Of a stretch of 64,000 nt of DNA, positions 40,152 to 49,013 are shown piece after piece. The stretch covers positions 185,268 through 249,267 of the forward strand of contig NZ_JACSCY010000006.1 of assembly GCF_014333615.1 (NCBI RefSeq), given 5' to 3'. Under the pieces are notes generated by a model, which searched no databases, was not told where the DNA came from, and was given only the letters and a program-made list of their open reading frames with translations. Made by a program: the position numbers and the translations under genes. The DNA comes from Hymenobacter citatus. Lineage in GTDB: Bacteria > Bacteroidota > Bacteroidia > Cytophagales > Hymenobacteraceae. Position 1 is the first letter of the stretch, and every line of letters begins with the position of its first letter.

Positions 40152-40373
40152 ATGCAAAACATTTTATTTCCATCCTGCCCACTTACACCTACAGATAATC
40201 CCGCAGCCGTTGTGCCTCCTGCTCAGCCAGCTACTACCCGTCGGCTGTTGGGCATTTCCATGGCGCTGCAGCTTAGCGGGGCACCCGCGCCTACCGCTGC
40301 CACTCGCATTCTGCTGGCCCGCTACGTGGCTGGCCAACTTTCGCTGACTGACATCTTGCCCGAGCTCTGGTAG
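40152..40373 (+). CDS. Small hypothetical protein (possible VbhA-like antitoxin end)
   Basis: 73 residues from ATG 40152, placed between the terminator and the convergent HtrA gene. The N-terminal half is Pro/Ala-rich and disordered-looking; the C-terminus (ILLARYVAGQLSLTDILPEL) has the pattern RYxxGxxSLxxI found at the end of many small antitoxin-like (VbhA-type) and DUF-annotated proteins. No toxin gene is adjacent. A real but short gene is plausible; function is unknown. Confidence 0.45.
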   Translation: MQNILFPSCPLTPTDNPAAVVPPAQPATTRRLLGISMALQLSGAPAPTAATRILLARYVAGQLSLTDILPELW

Positions 40374-40411
40374 GCAAGGTAGTGCTACTGGTGTTCTACC
40401 CTGCTGCTGGC

Positions 40412-41929
40412 TTAGGTGCCAAGCGAGAAGTCGAACACCACGCGGGAGCCATCGGGCGCAATGGCCAGCACCTGAATGATGCCGTTCTGGGCCGATAGCA
40501 GTGCTTGGTCTATATCCTGCGGACTATCAATGGCTTGCCCATTGATAAAGGCAATGATGGTACCGCTAGGAATGCCTACCTGATCGAAGAATCCACCGCG
40601 CCGCACCTCCTGCACCAGCACGCCCGCTTGCAGATTTAGCTGCTGCTTAATGGCAGCTGGCACGGGGGCAAAGCTGGCCCCGAGCTTGTTGTAGATCTTT
40701 TCCAGGCTGGCGTTGCCCCTGGCCGTGGCGGTTGCCTCCTCACCCTTGAGGGTGGCCGAGGTAGTGCGGCGCTGCTTGTTGCGCAGGTATGTGAGCTTCA
40801 CCTCATCGCCGGGCCGATGCCGGGCAATCCGCTCCGAAAACTCTGCCGACGAATTCAGCTGTACCCCATCAATGCTTTGAATGATGTCGCCCTCTTGCAG
40901 GCCGGCCGCCGCCGCTGCGCTGTTTTCTAGCACCCCAGTGATGTACACGCCTTTCACCACGCCCGGCTGCAAGCCCTGCTGCTGTAGATACTGAGCCTCC
41001 ACGGCCGGCGAGGGGTAGGAAACGCCCAATAGCCCACGCTTCACGGTGCCATACTTGCGCAAGTCGCCCAGGATTTTCCGGGCCAGGTTCACGGGGATGG
41101 CAAATGCGTAGCCGGCGTAGCTGCCGGTTTGGGAGGCAATGGCCGAGTTGATGCCAATCAGCTCACCGTCGGTGTTTACCAGCGCACCGCCGCTGTTGCC
41201 GGGGTTGATGGCCGCATCAGTCTGAATAAACGACTCGATGCCGGTATTGCCCGCGGGGGCCGCGTAGCCACGCTGGCTGGGCCGGTTGATAATGCCGATG
41301 CTGCGAGCCTTGGCACTCACAATGCCGGCCGTAACGGTGGTATTCAGCGAGAAGGGGTAGCCCACGGCCACCACCCACTCCCCTACCTGCACCTTATCGG
41401 AGTTGCCCAGCCGGATGCTGGGTAGGCTATCGGCTTCTATCTTGAGCAGGGCCAGATCGGTGTTGGGGTCGCGGCCAACGAGCTTGGCCGGAAACTGTCG
41501 GTTATCGGGCAGAATGACTTCAATCTGCGAGGCGTTTTCGACTACGTGGTTGTTGGTGGCGATATAGCCATTGCCCGTAATCAGCACCCCCGAGCCGGAA
41601 GCCATGGCCGACCCACGCCCCGCGGGCGAATCGTAGCCCTGCCCATACCCGGCAGCGTAGTTGCCCGAGGCGCCGTACGTGGTTTTGATGTGCACTACCG
41701 CCGGCGTGGCGGCTTTGGAGGCTTTCACAAAGTTGCCGATACTCCCCGAAGCGCCGGTGGCAGGCGTCTCCGTCGGAACAGCAGTTTGCACGGTGTCATC
41801 GGCAAAAAAGGCCGTGTGCTCGTCAGAGCTCCTACCCTGTTCTGGTTCTGGTCTGCTGGTGCAACTCACGCTAACTAGTTGCAGCAAACACAAGCCATCA
41901 AATAGCAAGCGCATGGTCGGTATTCTCAT
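40412..41929 (-). CDS. HtrA/Deg-family serine protease with two PDZ domains
   Basis: 505 residues from the ATG at 41927-41929 (an in-frame ATG five codons on is possible). The signal ends in VSVSC, so it may be a lipoprotein. Catalytic triad: His128 (ATNNHVV), Asp158 (NTDLALLKI) and Ser246 (NPGNSGGAL). Two PDZ-like regions follow (about 290-390 and 410-505). HtrA proteases degrade or refold damaged periplasmic proteins, often under envelope stress. Gene is monocistronic and converges on the small ORF at 40152. Confidence 0.93.
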   Translation of the reverse strand: MRIPTMRLLFDGLCLLQLVSVSCTSRPEPEQGRSSDEHTAFFADDTVQTAVPTETPATGASGSIGNFVKASKAATPAVVHIKTTYGASGNYAAGYGQGYDSPAGRGSAMASGSGVLITGNGYIATNNHVVENASQIEVILPDNRQFPAKLVGRDPNTDLALLKIEADSLPSIRLGNSDKVQVGEWVVAVGYPFSLNTTVTAGIVSAKARSIGIINRPSQRGYAAPAGNTGIESFIQTDAAINPGNSGGALVNTDGELIGINSAIASQTGSYAGYAFAIPVNLARKILGDLRKYGTVKRGLLGVSYPSPAVEAQYLQQQGLQPGVVKGVYITGVLENSAAAAAGLQEGDIIQSIDGVQLNSSAEFSERIARHRPGDEVKLTYLRNKQRRTTSATLKGEEATATARGNASLEKIYNKLGASFAPVPAAIKQQLNLQAGVLVQEVRRGGFFDQVGIPSGTIIAFINGQAIDSPQDIDQALLSAQNGIIQVLAIAPDGSRVVFDFSLGT

Positions 41930-42598
41930 GAGGGTAGGGCTGTATGGAAGTCAGGCTCGAGCGCCGGAAGGCAAGTAGCTACTCTAACGAAATTCACGCA
42001 GCCAGGATTTGCTGCTGGGGTACGCATCCACAGAAGGTACAAAGAGCACTACCATATATACAGACCAACGCACCTTGCGCCAGCACAAAGCGCACAAAAG
42101 TCACTGTGGCTGATCTTCTCTTCCCACAGCATTACGACAATAACAGACTAATAAGTAAATACTTATACCATGTATCGAAGCCATTATACAGCAGCTAACT
42201 CATTACTAGCTGGACTGTTATAGGAGGTATTATAAGAACATTATTCCAAGTTATATCTCCTAAAAGCATTGAAACAGACGTATTCACATTCATCAATATA
42301 ATACAATTAATACTTGATTTATAGACACTTATCTAGGTACCAACATTAATTTTATATGAAATGCCCTATTTATTCTATCATCTCTGCAACCTATTAACAT
42401 GAATCAAGTATATGGACACAGACAATGAGACAATATGATTTATCATAGATCCTGTTCTAAAATATGATGTGATAGTCATATTTTTTTCAGAATAAAGTAT
42501 ATTTGCCTCATTGTTAGTGATTCATCCCGCAGTCCCTCCGACCTTACCTTTCCATACCACCCAGGATTGCTCCAGTTGCCAACCTTTCATTTTAATGT
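41930..42598. other. 669-bp AT-rich spacer upstream of the exopolysaccharide locus
   Basis: No gene or RNA recognised on either strand. Much more AT-rich than the surroundings. It contains a perfect -7 box for the next gene (42498-42505). The left end probably holds the HtrA promoter, but no clear box was found. Confidence 0.6.
42498..42505 (+). promoter_or_regulatory. Promoter -7 box of the initiating glycosyltransferase gene
   Basis: TATATTTG fits TAnnTTTG exactly and lies 94 bp before the ATG at 42599, leaving an 80-90 base leader. A TTTTTTT tract lies 11 bp upstream; no TTG at the usual -33 distance. Confidence 0.5.
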
Positions 42599-43993
42599 AT
42601 GGAACGTTACACTTACTACAGTAACTCACAAAGGCTTATTTTACCAATTGTCGATAGCCTCATTATTTTCGGCGTTTTCCGCCTCACCGCGCACCAGTTG
42701 CTGGGTACCTGGCAGTTTGATGGGTACTACTCACTGTTTTTCGCAGTATTCGCGCTGCTGTGGTGGATCATCTCGGGCCAGTACGCAAATATCTATCGCG
42801 TAGACCGACTGATTTCCTACCCCGAAAAGCTGCGCAACCTGCTGCTGGCTTTCATGATCCATGCGGCCGTGCTGATGTCAGGCGCCTTGGTGTTGAAGGT
42901 GTACTGGCTGCCCATGCCCTACCTGCTGGCCATGTATGGTGCCATGATGGCGGGCATTGTGGCAGGCCGTTTTCTGCTGGCCTTCCTGCGGCGCACCTAT
43001 CAACAGCACTTTGCCCGGCCACACAGCCGCTTCGTGATGGCGGGCACCAGCAGCAGCGCCCGGCAGCTCCAAGAGTTCTTGTCGTTGCACGACCCAATAG
43101 GCAACCAGTTCATGGGCTTTTTCACCGATGATGAGGTGCCGCAGGGCATGGAGCACATGATGCGCGGTGGCATCGATCAGCTGAAAGACTTCTGCAAGCA
43201 AAATCAAATTGACGAAATTTATTTCGCCATGCCGCTGGACCAGCGTGAGCTAGTGCAGGACCTGTCAGGCTTTGCCGACGACCACTTCATTTCCTTCCGC
43301 ATCATCCCGGATTTTCAGGGTACCATGCGCCAGGACATCAACGTGTACTACTACAACCACCTGCCCATTCTCACGGTGCGGCAGCATCCGCTGGGTTTCC
43401 GACCCAATCAGCTGATGAAGCGGGCCTTTGATATTGCTTTCTCGGGCATGGTGATTCTGTTCATCTTCCCCATCATTATGCCGATTCTGGCGCTTATCAT
43501 CAAGCTGGATTCGAAGGGCCCTGTGTTCTTCAAGCAGATGCGGCCCGGTAAGCGTAACCAACTATTCCCCTGCTACAAGCTGCGCACCATGCGCACAGAT
43601 ATGGTGGTGGAGCTACAGGCTACAAAGGGTGATGCTCGCATTACCCGCGTGGGTCGGTTCCTGCGCAAGAGCAGCCTCGACGAGATACCGCAGTTCTTCA
43701 ACGTACTGCTGGGCCACATGTCGGTGGTAGGACCGCGCCCCAACATGGTGTCGCAGCTGGAAGAGTATTCCAAGCAGATCCGCACCTATCCAATGCGTCA
43801 TACCGTAACGCCGGGCATCACGGGGTATGCCCAGGTGAATGGCTACCGCGGCGAAACCCGTGCCGATGGCGCCATGGAAAAGCGTGTGGAATATGATCTG
43901 AAATACGTAGAAAACTGGTCGTTCCTGCTCGATCTGAAGATTATTGGCAAGACGGTTTGGAACATGGTACACGGCGAAGAAAACGCCTACTAG
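42599..43993 (+). CDS. Exopolysaccharide polyprenyl glycosylphosphotransferase (initiating transferase)
   Basis: 464 residues. The N-terminal half has about four TM helices (IVDSLIIFGVF, LFFAVFALLWWI, LLLAFMIHAAVL, YLLAMYGAMMAGIV) and a CoA-binding-like domain (SRFVMAGTSSSARQ). The C-terminal Bac_transf domain begins with KRAFDIAFSGMVILFIFPII and has CYKLRTMRTDM, LRKSSLDEIPQFFNVL, VGPRPNM and PGITGYAQVNGYRGET. It loads the first sugar phosphate onto undecaprenyl phosphate (WcaJ/PssY type). The next gene follows with 28 bp. Codon use is like the neighbours despite the AT-rich upstream region. Confidence 0.93.
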   Translation: MERYTYYSNSQRLILPIVDSLIIFGVFRLTAHQLLGTWQFDGYYSLFFAVFALLWWIISGQYANIYRVDRLISYPEKLRNLLLAFMIHAAVLMSGALVLKVYWLPMPYLLAMYGAMMAGIVAGRFLLAFLRRTYQQHFARPHSRFVMAGTSSSARQLQEFLSLHDPIGNQFMGFFTDDEVPQGMEHMMRGGIDQLKDFCKQNQIDEIYFAMPLDQRELVQDLSGFADDHFISFRIIPDFQGTMRQDINVYYYNHLPILTVRQHPLGFRPNQLMKRAFDIAFSGMVILFIFPIIMPILALIIKLDSKGPVFFKQMRPGKRNQLFPCYKLRTMRTDMVVELQATKGDARITRVGRFLRKSSLDEIPQFFNVLLGHMSVVGPRPNMVSQLEEYSKQIRTYPMRHTVTPGITGYAQVNGYRGETRADGAMEKRVEYDLKYVENWSFLLDLKIIGKTVWNMVHGEENAY

Positions 43994-44021
43994 CTCCTGC
44001 TTTTGCCTCCTGCTTTCCGCT

Positions 44022-44768
44022 ATGTTACCCAAACGTCTTGTTTTAAACTCCGGCATCTCCACGGGTACCTTTCCGGAGTTTGTTGATACCATTCTGCAAT
44101 TGGGCGCGGCCCGCACTTCGGCCTATGTGTGCTGCGCCAACGTGCACATGCTAGTAGAAGCTCACCGCGACGCCGAGTTTCGCCAGGTATTGGCCGACGC
44201 CGATGTGGTAACACCTGATGGCAGCCCGGTGGCCGGGGCCGTGGGCTGGTTCCACGGCAAGCGCCAGGAGCGCGTGGCCGGCATGGACCTCACCCCTGCC
44301 CTACTCGCCGAAGCTGAACGCCGGGGCCAGTCGGTGTACTTCTATGGCACTACGGATGCCGTGCTCAGCAAAATCCGGGAGCGGATTGAGCGCGAGCTGC
44401 CCAATCTGCGTATTGCGGGCATGGTTTCGCCGCCTTTCCGCAAGCTCACGCCCGAGGAAGAAGAAGCGCACGTGGCCGCCATCAACGAAGCCGACCCCGA
44501 CCTCCTCTTTGTAGCGCTAGGCTGCCCGCGCCAGGAAAAGTGGATGGCAGCGCACCGAGGCCGCATTAAGGCCTGTATGCTAGGGGTAGGGCAAGCGTTC
44601 CTGACCTATGCCGGGCTGGAGCAGCGCCTACCCGCCTGGGCACGGCGCCTGTGGCTGGAGTGGGCCTACCGTCTGTGGCTGGAGCCGCGCCGCTTGTGGC
44701 GTCGCTACTTGGTTACTAACTCCCACTTCATCTACTTGATAGCCAGAAAAGTGCTGGCACGTGGCTAA
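44022..44768 (+). CDS. WecG/TagA/CpsF family glycosyltransferase
   Basis: 248 residues from ATG 44022; an in-frame extension into the preceding gene exists but this start matches the family. Hallmarks: YVCCANVHMLVEAH, VVTPDGSPV, ERVAGMDL, VYFYGTTDAV, LLFVALGCPRQEKWM, LGVGQAFLTYAG, and the Arg/Trp-rich C-terminus (PAWARRLWLEWAYRLWLEPRRLWRRYLVTN). These enzymes add the second sugar (ManNAc-type in TagA and WecG) to the polyprenyl-linked primer, so it likely acts right after the upstream transferase. The transcript ends at a bidirectional terminator. Confidence 0.92.
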   Translation: MLPKRLVLNSGISTGTFPEFVDTILQLGAARTSAYVCCANVHMLVEAHRDAEFRQVLADADVVTPDGSPVAGAVGWFHGKRQERVAGMDLTPALLAEAERRGQSVYFYGTTDAVLSKIRERIERELPNLRIAGMVSPPFRKLTPEEEEAHVAAINEADPDLLFVALGCPRQEKWMAAHRGRIKACMLGVGQAFLTYAGLEQRLPAWARRLWLEWAYRLWLEPRRLWRRYLVTNSHFIYLIARKVLARG

Positions 44769-44791
44769 GTATTGGTTACTCTACCACTACT

Positions 44792-44833
44792 CCACTAAAA
44801 AAGGTCGTCCGCTCGGACGACCTTTTTTAGTGG
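44792..44833. terminator. Bidirectional terminator between convergent EPS genes
   Basis: Perfect 19-bp arms at 44792-44810 and 44815-44833, 4-base loop, containing AAAAAA on the left and TTTTTT on the right. It serves both the wecG-like gene and the beta-helix gene converging on it. Confidence 0.93.
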
Positions 44834-44845
44834 AGGTATCAGCAA

Positions 44846-47800
44846 TTATCGGCTAACTACTAAGCGCTTGGTGTAGTTATGCCCGGCACCCGTTACGCGC
44901 AACACGTAGTTGCCAATGGGCAGGTTAGCCGTAGACAGGGGCAGATAGTTACTACCCTTCACCACCGACTGCACGTAGTGCGTCATTTCCTGGCCTTGCA
45001 GGTTGAAGATGCTAATGGTGACGCTACCCGCCTGCTCGAAGGGAGCAGCAATGGTGGTCTGCACGTTGGCGGGGTTTGGGAATACGCTGAACTCCGTGAT
45101 GCTGGCAGCGGCGTTGCGCTCGGCGCCGGTAACGGTTAGCCCTGCAACGGTGCTGTTGCTGCTGCTCACGGCACTGAAGGTGTTGCCGCCTTGCACGCGC
45201 ACCAGCTCCACATCATCGAAGTATAGCCACTGACCGGCTCCGGCTTTCGAGTACACCCCTACTTCGCATTGGCCATTCGTCACCTGAATACCACTAATTT
45301 CAATCTGCGTCCAGGTGTTGCTGGCACCGATGTTGGCCGTGCGCTGGCTGCCACCGTAGTTACGGGCCTGTAGCTGCACGGCGCTCTGGCCGCCGCTGCA
45401 CTTGGCCCATACCCGCAGGGTATAGGTGCCATTAGCCAGCCCGCTCACCATTTGGTAGGTATATACCTCGTAAGGTTCAGGACGGTAGTGCGTGGCGTGG
45501 TAGAGGCCCGAGTGGGCACCCGGATAGATTTCCGTGTAGTCAGCGTTGTCGCTGCTGCCGCTGCCGGGAGTGGTGCTCCAACGGCTGGGCGTTTGGGTAG
45601 GAAACAGGTTATCGTCGAAGCTGGCGTTCAGCACCGTGTTGCTACCCTCGCTGGTGCCACCGCTGGTTTGCGCGATGAACTCGACATCGTCGAAGTAGAT
45701 CCACTGCCCGCCGCCGCCGGCCTTGGAGTAGAAGCCAATCTCGCACTCGCCCCCGCTCACGGTGATGTCTTTTATCTCCACCTGCGTCCAGTTGCCGTTC
45801 ACCCCCCCGCTGGTGGCCCCGATGCTGGCCGTGCGCTCACTGCCGCCGTAGTTCTTCACCAGCAGCTGCACCGCGCTCTGCCCGCCGCCGCCTTTCACCC
45901 ACGCCCGCAGCGTGTACTGGCCCGCGGGCAGGTTGCGCAGCGTCTGGTAGGTGTAGATTTCGTAGCTGCCCGGCCGGTAGTGCGTGCCGTGGTAGGTGCC
46001 CGTACGGGCCGAGGGGTAGGACTCGGTGTAGGAGGCATTCGTGCTCGTGCCGCTGCCCGTCCACGTCTGCCAGCCCGTGGGCGACTCCGTGCCCCGTCCG
46101 TCCGCGTCAAAGCTCGGGTTCACCACGTAGTTATTGCCTGCTACCGGACTTCCGCCCGAAACCGGCGTACTTGGCGATGGCAACACCACGGTACCTACCA
46201 CCGTAACTGCTACGGCATTGGAGGTAGTAGTAGCGCCATCATCGTCGGTAGCAACGGCCGTCAACGACAGCGTGCCGATGCCAACAGGTTTCCAGCTGAA
46301 TTGATAAGGAGCCGAAGTCGTTTCGCCTAGCTTGGTGGTGCCACTGAAGTACTCTACCTTTTTAACAGAGCCATCTGAGTCGGCGGCATTGGCCGTCATG
46401 GTCAGGGAATTGCCTAGCGTCAGGTTGTTCACAGCGGCAGTCAGGCTCACCGTTGGGGCTACATTAGGTTTGGCAGGCGTGCCGGACTGGGCCACGAACT
46501 CGACATCGTCGAAGTAGATCCACTGCCCGCCGCCGCCGGCCTTGGAGTAGAAGCCAATCTCGCACTCGCCCCCGCTCACGGTGATGTCTTTTATCTCCAC
46601 CTGCGTCCAGTTGCCGTTCACCCCCCCGCTGGTGGCCCCGATGCTGGCCGTGCGCTCACTGCCGCCGTAGTTCTTCACCAGCAGCTGCACCGCGCTCTGC
46701 CCGCCGCCGCCTTTCACCCACGCCCGCAGCGTGTACTGGCCCGCGGGCAGGTTGCGCAGCGTCTGGTAGGTGTAGATTTCGTAGCTGCCCGGCCGGTAGT
46801 GCGTGCCGTGGTAGGTGCCCGTACGGGCCGAGGGGTAGGACTCGGTGTAGGAGGCATTCGTGCTCGTGCCGCTGCCCGTCCACGTCTGCCAGCCCGTGGG
46901 CGACTCCGTGCCCCGTCCGTCCGCGTCAAAGCTCGGGTTCACCACGTAGTTACTGCCGGTAGGGGGCGTGGGTACGCTTGGGGCGGTGTTGCCGTCTTCC
47001 GGGCCGAGGGAGATGTTTTTCTGTTGCAGTTTCTGCTGCCAGCGCTGCTCCTCGCCCCGCTCCGTGTCCACCGTCACCGGGTTGGGCAACGGCTCCACCG
47101 CGCAGCTCGCGCACGCCCCCGGGCTCATGTCCAGCCGCCCGTTCTGCCCGCCCTTGCTCATGTAGCCCACCACCGTGCGCTCCACCCGGTTGTTGAAGAA
47201 CACGTTGCCCGGCAGCTTGTAGTAGTTGAAGATCGAGGTGCCCGCCCACGTGCTGGGCAAGCGCGTGCCGTCGGCCAAGAGCCCGCTGGTCACCAGCCGG
47301 TTGTCGTGGTAATAAATGTCGTGCCCGGCCGCAATGTTCATGGCCGCGTTGCAGGTGCTGATGAACTGGTTCTCATACGCCTCCACATACGCCGTCACCT
47401 CCGAGGCATTGCCGTTGCCGTCCGTGGTCATGCCCGTGCCCGTGTAGCCCGTGGCCGTGGCCGGGTAGGGGTAGGCCCCGAACACGAAGTTGTTGTGCAC
47501 CCGGATCGGGCTGCTGCTCGTGCCCGAGCTGGCGTACAGGTTGATGTTGTCCTCCACCAGGCTCTGGTTGGCCGTGTTGCGCACCTCGTTGTAGCTGATC
47601 TCCACCCCCGCCAGGCTGCGCACCGTGTTCAGAATCACAAAGCTGGCACGCGTGCTGCCCTGGTTGCCGCGCCAGCGCCCGTCGATGTTGCGCGCCTGGT
47701 TGTAGCGCACCAGCAACGGCTGCGAGACGCCCGACACGCCCGCGGCCGTGCTCCAGCGGTCGATGTTCAGGCCGCTGGTCTGCTCGAAGTAGTTGTGCTC

Positions 47801-48211
47801 GATCCACAGCCGCCGTGCCCGGTAGCTGTTCACGAAGCGCCCCCGCCCCACGCCCGTGCGGCTGGGCTCGAGCCCGTAGCCGCGGCAGTTGCGCACGACC
47901 AGGTCCGTGCCCTCGCCCGAAACGATCAAATCGCCCGCCCCGGCCAGCGTGCAGTTCAGCAGCTGCACGGGCTCGCTCGTGGCGATGCGCACGCACGGCA
48001 CCGAGCTGTCCAAGCTCCGATACGAACCGCTGTATACCCCGCCCTTCGTGATTGTAATAGGACCGCTATATGTTATATTCGGAGCTTGTGCCTGTGCTAT
48101 TGCTGGTAGCAACATCATACAGGTGATGATTGCCAAGCCTAGCGACGTTAATTGACTGGACCAGCTCTTACGGCTTTTGTGTTTGGCAGAGAAAGTTAAT
48201 TGCTTTCGCAT
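44846..48211 (-). CDS. Secreted beta-helix protein with three binding modules and T9SS sorting domain
   Basis: 1121 residues. Order: Sec signal (about 1-42), right-handed beta-helix core (about 57-404, rich in Asn-ladder turns such as RYNQARNIDGRW), CBM-like jelly-roll module 1 (about 420-572), an Ig-like domain (about 577-677, NVAPTVSLTAAVNN, VEYFSGTTKLGE), module 2 (693-845, identical to module 1 at DNA level), module 3 (857-1003, diverged), and a T9SS type A C-terminal domain (SVFPNPANVQTTI...GNYVLRV). The beta-helix fold is shared by polysaccharide lyases and hydrolases, so it may trim or bind the exopolysaccharide. The core is duplicated in the gene at 49014. A weak -7 box (TATCTTTA, 48279-48286 minus strand) lies upstream. 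Confidence 0.85.
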   Translation of the reverse strand: MRKQLTFSAKHKSRKSWSSQLTSLGLAIITCMMLLPAIAQAQAPNITYSGPITITKGGVYSGSYRSLDSSVPCVRIATSEPVQLLNCTLAGAGDLIVSGEGTDLVVRNCRGYGLEPSRTGVGRGRFVNSYRARRLWIEHNYFEQTSGLNIDRWSTAAGVSGVSQPLLVRYNQARNIDGRWRGNQGSTRASFVILNTVRSLAGVEISYNEVRNTANQSLVEDNINLYASSGTSSSPIRVHNNFVFGAYPYPATATGYTGTGMTTDGNGNASEVTAYVEAYENQFISTCNAAMNIAAGHDIYYHDNRLVTSGLLADGTRLPSTWAGTSIFNYYKLPGNVFFNNRVERTVVGYMSKGGQNGRLDMSPGACASCAVEPLPNPVTVDTERGEEQRWQQKLQQKNISLGPEDGNTAPSVPTPPTGSNYVVNPSFDADGRGTESPTGWQTWTGSGTSTNASYTESYPSARTGTYHGTHYRPGSYEIYTYQTLRNLPAGQYTLRAWVKGGGGQSAVQLLVKNYGGSERTASIGATSGGVNGNWTQVEIKDITVSGGECEIGFYSKAGGGGQWIYFDDVEFVAQSGTPAKPNVAPTVSLTAAVNNLTLGNSLTMTANAADSDGSVKKVEYFSGTTKLGETTSAPYQFSWKPVGIGTLSLTAVATDDDGATTTSNAVAVTVVGTVVLPSPSTPVSGGSPVAGNNYVVNPSFDADGRGTESPTGWQTWTGSGTSTNASYTESYPSARTGTYHGTHYRPGSYEIYTYQTLRNLPAGQYTLRAWVKGGGGQSAVQLLVKNYGGSERTASIGATSGGVNGNWTQVEIKDITVSGGECEIGFYSKAGGGGQWIYFDDVEFIAQTSGGTSEGSNTVLNASFDDNLFPTQTPSRWSTTPGSGSSDNADYTEIYPGAHSGLYHATHYRPEPYEVYTYQMVSGLANGTYTLRVWAKCSGGQSAVQLQARNYGGSQRTANIGASNTWTQIEISGIQVTNGQCEVGVYSKAGAGQWLYFDDVELVRVQGGNTFSAVSSSNSTVAGLTVTGAERNAAASITEFSVFPNPANVQTTIAAPFEQAGSVTISIFNLQGQEMTHYVQSVVKGSNYLPLSTANLPIGNYVLRVTGAGHNYTKRLVVSR
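45677..46133 (-). repeat. 457-bp repeat, copy 1 (binding module 2)
   Basis: Apparently identical to 46496-46952 (offset 819 bp); first differences at 45676 and 46134. Lies wholly within the beta-helix gene and encodes residues about 693-845. Confidence 0.9.
46496..46952 (-). repeat. 457-bp repeat, copy 2 (binding module 1)
   Basis: Direct repeat of 45677-46133 in the same gene. Module 3 (about 45200-45650) encodes a clearly related but diverged copy of the same domain. Confidence 0.9.
46998..48043 (-). repeat. 1,046-bp direct repeat, copy 1 (beta-helix core)
   Basis: Matches 49030-50075 with a constant offset of 2,032 bp, with no difference noticed. Identity stops sharply at 48044 (C versus T). 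Both copies are coding on the minus strand in the same frame. Confidence 0.92.
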
Positions 48212-49013
48212 CTGTCAAGTATAGAGTTCAACAATTGCAGAATCTTAAATAAATTATATTATTCAGCTTCCACAATTGTAAAGATAGCGCTGGAGATGTT
48301 ATTTGTATAAATCTAAAACATAGTAATAGATATATATCGAAGGAAATGGCGTGGCTTTTTGACTAAGTATTTCACGCATAATAATTCCTTAATAAGGTGC
48401 TTTTATATATAAATAAAACCTAATATTCAAAAATGTATCTACATCTAAAAACAGCCAATTAGGTGATGTTGACGCAGTAAGTGCCATCTTTTGCAACGAC
48501 ATGGAACTTATTTTCACAGAATAAAAATCAGTAAAATCTAAAATATAATTGTATTATTTCCTGTCGACTTACCAACAAAAAGCAGCTATTGTCGCACATT
48601 TTTTTGGAAAATGCGGCTTTCTAAATGACCAAATTTTATTACTAACTATTTTGCTTGCTAAACCGTAGCAGAGCGTTTTTTTGGCCACTGATATGCGCGA
48701 ACCCGAATACAATAGTTTGCGACGAGCACGGTAATTTATTATCTATAACTGGAGTCTTTATATTTTTCAACGATAAGTAGATCGATCAGCAAATCGATTT
48801 TATTGTTGAGATGATTCTGTTGTGCCTATTGAAAGTTAAACCATGAGGTTTTACTGCTCATTAGATAGTAGATACTTCGTGGAGCGTAGCAGGACCATTT
48901 CCCGTCCTTCTGGGAGCATGTCCTACGTCCTACCTCCTACCCCACTGGGTTCAGTCATCGTTACCGCAGCGCGTTGGCGCAAAACATATGTGTAAGTACT
49001 GCGTCTGCACAGT
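48212..49013. other. 802-bp AT-rich spacer between the two beta-helix genes
   Basis: No gene, RNA or clear hairpin recognised. The left two thirds are strongly AT-rich, the last 150 bp less so. It is the only unique DNA, with the gene tails, between the two 1,046-bp repeats. Confidence 0.6.

Noticed and set aside
46799..48109. 436-codon plus-strand frame opposite the beta-helix gene, with a near-copy at 49056-50090
   Set aside because: Both are antisense shadows of the duplicated beta-helix core. Their Arg/Ala/Val/His composition is not protein-like. The duplication explains why the frame appears twice.
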